Assembly: GCF_037975245.1 (NCBI RefSeq)
Contig: NC_092561.1
Location: 7,420,001 to 7,484,000, forward strand
DNA: 64,000 bases
Direction: 5' to 3'
DNA from: Apostichopus japonicus
Taxonomy: Eukaryota > Echinodermata > Holothuroidea > Aspidochirotida > Stichopodidae
In this document: piece after piece, positions 60,905 to 64,000 of the stretch
Numbering within the stretch: the first letter of the stretch is position 1
Layout of the letters: every line of letters starts with the position of its first letter
Position numbers and translations under genes: made by a program
The notes under the pieces: generated by a model
What the model was told of the DNA's origin: nothing
The model's input: only the letters and a program-made list of their open reading frames with translations
Database searches by the model: none

Positions 60905-61130
60905 GAAAATCAAGAACAGTGAAAAAACTTTCAGCCTCCACCGGGACTCGAACCACGGGCCTCCCGCTCTGTACGCGGACACCCTAACCACTAGGCTATG
61001 GACGCTGATTGTATGTCCAGAGGTTCGAAACCGGTAAGGAAGATCGTAATTCCACTGTAGGCGTTTGTCACCTGTATCGAACAATACTAGTTCTGTTTTT
61101 GGTGACATATTTTGCCCTACTCTAGAGATC
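60905..61130 (-). mobile_element. tRNA-like SINE in intron 1 of gene 7
   Basis: The minus strand of 60935-61005 has box A TAGCCTAGTGG, an anticodon-like arm CCGC-loop-GCGG, box B GGTTCGAGTCCC and acceptor ends that largely pair (GCGTCCA with TGGAGGC). A non-tRNA body follows, so a SINE is more likely than a working tRNA gene. Confidence 0.55.
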
Positions 61131-61265
61131 AAACATGATGCTATCCAACTCGAAAATCATTTGTGATTCCTAAAGCCGGATCTCGAAAGAGATACTTTGA
61201 ACAGACTTTATGTTAATGCAATGGAGGTAATCGACAAAGGCAAATGAATATATACAGATTACTGA

Positions 61266-61351
61266 ATATATATATATATAATATATATATATTCATTTGC
61301 CTTTGTCGTTTACCTCCATTGCATTATATATATATATATATATATATAAAT

Positions 61352-61412
<61 letters not shown>
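61266..61412. repeat. (TA)n tracts with inverted flank, intron 1 of gene 7
   Basis: TA runs around a copy of TTCATTTGCCTTTGTCG, the inverse of CGACAAAGGCAAATGAA just upstream (about 61231). Confidence 0.8.
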
Positions 61413-61413
<1 letters not shown>

Positions 61414-62111
61414 CATCGTCGAAGTAGCCAACCGTGACATAAACTTGGACTTGATGAAGAAATACAAAACATCAATCCTTGCCCTCTCGCTGTATGTGCA
61501 ATTTCATATATATGCTTTATCGATAGATGACTTTAATCATCAATCAATCAATTAATTAATCATTCAATAAAGGCTCCGAAACACAAGCCACTGTTGATAC
61601 TCGTTCTGAAGAATGTAGGCTTCTACTTCCTTGTATGTTTCATTGTAAATATTCTTTATAAATCTGGCAGTATATTCTATATTTCTTGTAGCATAGAAAG
61701 TAAAATAGAGATTTTAGACTTATTAGTCTTCTTAATATCATTGTTCTTGTTCTTATTATTAGTGTTAGTAATATTAATAATTGTATTATTAGTATTTGAG
61801 GCGAACCGGCGATGGGGGGGGGGGGGGTGTGGATGGGAAGGGGTGAACTTTGGGTAATTCTCTGCAAAAATATTAATTGTCAAGTTAAGACTAATATGAT
61901 TAAATTTCACATTCTGTAAAGACGAGTGATAGAGAAGACACTTTCCATTAAACCCGAAAGATTTGAAATATTTTGATACTAATAGGTTTCATTAATTTCC
62001 TTCCTCTTTCCTGCTTTGGTTTACATGTAACTCCATAATTGCTGAAGCAGTGAATCCGAAAATTCATAAGTGTCATTGATATATTTAACATTAACTAAAA
62101 CAAACATTTTT

Positions 62112-62960
62112 CTGCACCCTTGGAGGATGTCATCCGAAAGCACGGTCTTTCATGCACTATTTGCGCTGACGACACGCAATTATTCATCGGATTGTACTCA
62201 CAAAACTGTCAGCTGACAGTAGCAAAAGTGGAAAATTGCACCAAGGACATGAAATTCTGGATGGCGAACAATTTCCTGGTCCTAAATGATGACAAAACAG
62301 AATTAATCCATCTTTCATCTCGATTTGCAAGATCTCTTCAAATATCTTCTGTTGTTGCTGGTGACTCAACAGTTGCGTCTGTGCCGTATGTTCGTGATCT
62401 GGGTATGATATTTGAATGTCTCGACATATCAACAATATCTGCCGCGGAGCTACCATGGCCTTGAGTAAAGTTGGCAAACTCCGAAAGTATCTCGACCAAG
62501 CCACCATCGAAAAGCTAGTGCAAGCCATTGTTATCAACAGGCTCGACAACTGTAAATGCCTTCTGTATGGCCTCCCACAGAAAGACATCTCTAAGCTACA
62601 ACGAATACAGAACATGGCAGCTCGTCTAATTACTCCAATGAAGAAACGAGACCACATCACTCCAATTCTTCGTTATCACCTCCACTGATGGTTACCTATT
62701 AAGCAAGAATCACTTTCAGGTTACTCCTACTCACCTACAAATCTCTGTACGACGCTGGAAACGTCAGACCTACGAACAATCTTGTTCAAGTTCGCGCACG
62801 CACAAATACCTATGGGGCCCGCTCGTTTGCCGTCGCCGCCCCGGTGCTATGGAACGCTTCACCAGTCAATATCCGCGAATCTATGTTCACAAACCATTTC
62901 AAGTAACAACTGAAAATATTACTCTTTCAAAGTGGCCTATATGTCACGATTTTGTCAATT
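62112..62960 (+). mobile_element. CR1/L2-like LINE fragment in intron 1 of gene 7
   Basis: Same 5' junction and same RT motifs as the copy in gene 2, without the SINE. It has its own internal deletions (after GMIFE near 62415 and after CTGTACGACGCTGG near 62757). The shared junction shows it was present before genes 2 and 7 separated. Confidence 0.85.
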
Positions 62961-62979
62961 AATTTGTCTTTCGACCATC

Positions 62980-64000
62980 ATCTTTCATCTATGTGATTGA
63001 GATCATAATCATCAACAACTACCCCTCCCCTCCTAATCCCACCTTCCAGCCAGGAGACACACTCCCGACCATCATCATTGATATATGTGATCGAGATCAC
63101 TGTCATCAACAAGTACCCCTCCCCCTCCTAACCCCACCCTCCAGCCAAGAGACATCATCAATGAACTATGTGACAGAGATCACTGTCATCAACAAGTACC
63201 CCTCCTCTCCTAACCCCACCCTCCAGCCAAGAGACACACACCGACCATCATCAGTGATCTATGTGACAGAGATCACTGTCATCAACAAGTACCCCTCCCC
63301 CTCCTAACCCCACCCTCCAGCCAAGAGACACACACCGACCATCATCAATGAACTATGTGACATAGATCACTGTCATCAACAACTACCCCTCCCCCTCCTA
63401 ACCCCACCCTCCAGCCAAGAGACACATACCCGACTATAATCATTGATCTATATGACAGAGATCACTGTCATCAACAACTACCCCTCCCCCTCCTAACCCC
63501 ACCCTCCAGCCAAGAGACACATACCCGACTATAATCATTGATCTATATGACAGAGATCACTGTCATCAACAACTACCCCTCCCCCTCCTAACCCCACCTT
63601 CCAGCCAAGAGACACATACCCGACTATAATCATTGATCTATATGACAGAGATCACTGTCATCAACAACTACCCCTCCCCCTCCTAACCCCACCCTCCAGC
63701 CAAGAGACACATACCCGACTATAATCATTGATCTATATGACAGAGATCACTGTCATCAACAACTACCCCTCCCCCTCCTAACCCCACCCTCCAGCCAAGA
63801 GACACATACCCGACTATAATCATTGATCTATATGACAGAGATCACTGTCATCAACAACTACCCCTCCCCCTCCTAACCCCACCCTCCAGCCAAGAGACAC
63901 ATACCCGACTATAATCATTGATCTATATGACAGAGATCACTCTCATCAACAACTACCCCTCCCCCACCACCCCTCCGCATCCCACCCTCCAGGCAAGAGA
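62980..64000. repeat. Minisatellite (95-bp), expanded array in intron 1 of gene 7
   Basis: At least ten units running past the window. From 63421 the units are almost identical with an exact 95-bp step (GACACATACC at 63421, 63516, 63611, 63706). 95 is not a multiple of three, so proline-rich ORFs across it are not coding. Confidence 0.9.

Overview
This is eukaryotic, AT-rich genomic DNA from an animal, most likely a marine invertebrate. An echinoderm such as a sea cucumber is my best guess, because of the Penelope-like elements, hAT MITEs, CR1/L2-like LINEs, tRNA-derived SINEs with a GCGCTTTATA-type tail and very long (TA)n tracts. The species cannot be proven from the window. Almost no long ORF is real. 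The real genes are built from small exons (51-208 nt), which an ORF scan misses or reads in the wrong frame.

The window holds a head-to-tail tandem array, all on the + strand, of seven paralogous genes: gene 1 (5' partial, 42-10317), gene 2 (13406-20310), gene 3 (23374-31590), gene 4 (35586-38050, a recombinant pseudogene), gene 5 (38636-48766, with several lesions), gene 6 (52600-59823) and gene 7 (60269 onward, first exon only). Each full gene encodes a predicted type I single-pass membrane protein of about 255-300 residues. The order is signal peptide, short linker exon with one Cys, two somatomedin-B (SMB) domains on separate exons, 2-4 Thr/Pro-rich stalk mini-exons, transmembrane exon, and a cytoplasmic tail with tyrosine motifs (ITIM-like VYYSSV/VYYASV and Grb2-type YAN). 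All ectodomain introns are phase 1, so exons can be lost or duplicated without breaking frame, and the copies show exactly that.

Each first exon has a near-identical promoter: a TATA box (TATATAAG) always 61 bp before the ATG and, further upstream, a GAAA-repeat (ISRE-like) and usually an Ets/IRF-type composite site. The tails fall into two types: A in genes 2, 3 and 5; B in genes 1, 4 and 6. Type A genes are followed by a long spacer (satellite of CATCA-like repeats plus hAT MITEs). Type B genes are followed by a short spacer, except where a LINE entered after gene 1.

Mobile elements explain most of the rest: two Penelope-like element remnants with long inverted repeats (3108-4039, 27003-28080), a non-LTR retrotransposon with zinc knuckles and RT (10352-13188), two copies of a second LINE fragment (14249-15330, 62112-62960) that replace the linker exon in genes 2 and 7, a 2.95-kb hAT element with 8-bp target duplication in the last stalk intron of gene 5, several hAT MITEs, three types of tRNA-derived SINE and a 95-bp minisatellite in two different introns of every gene.

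Function is inference: a lineage-expanded family of SMB-domain receptors with variable ectodomains and conserved signalling tails, perhaps with an immune or haemocyte role. Nothing here proves expression.
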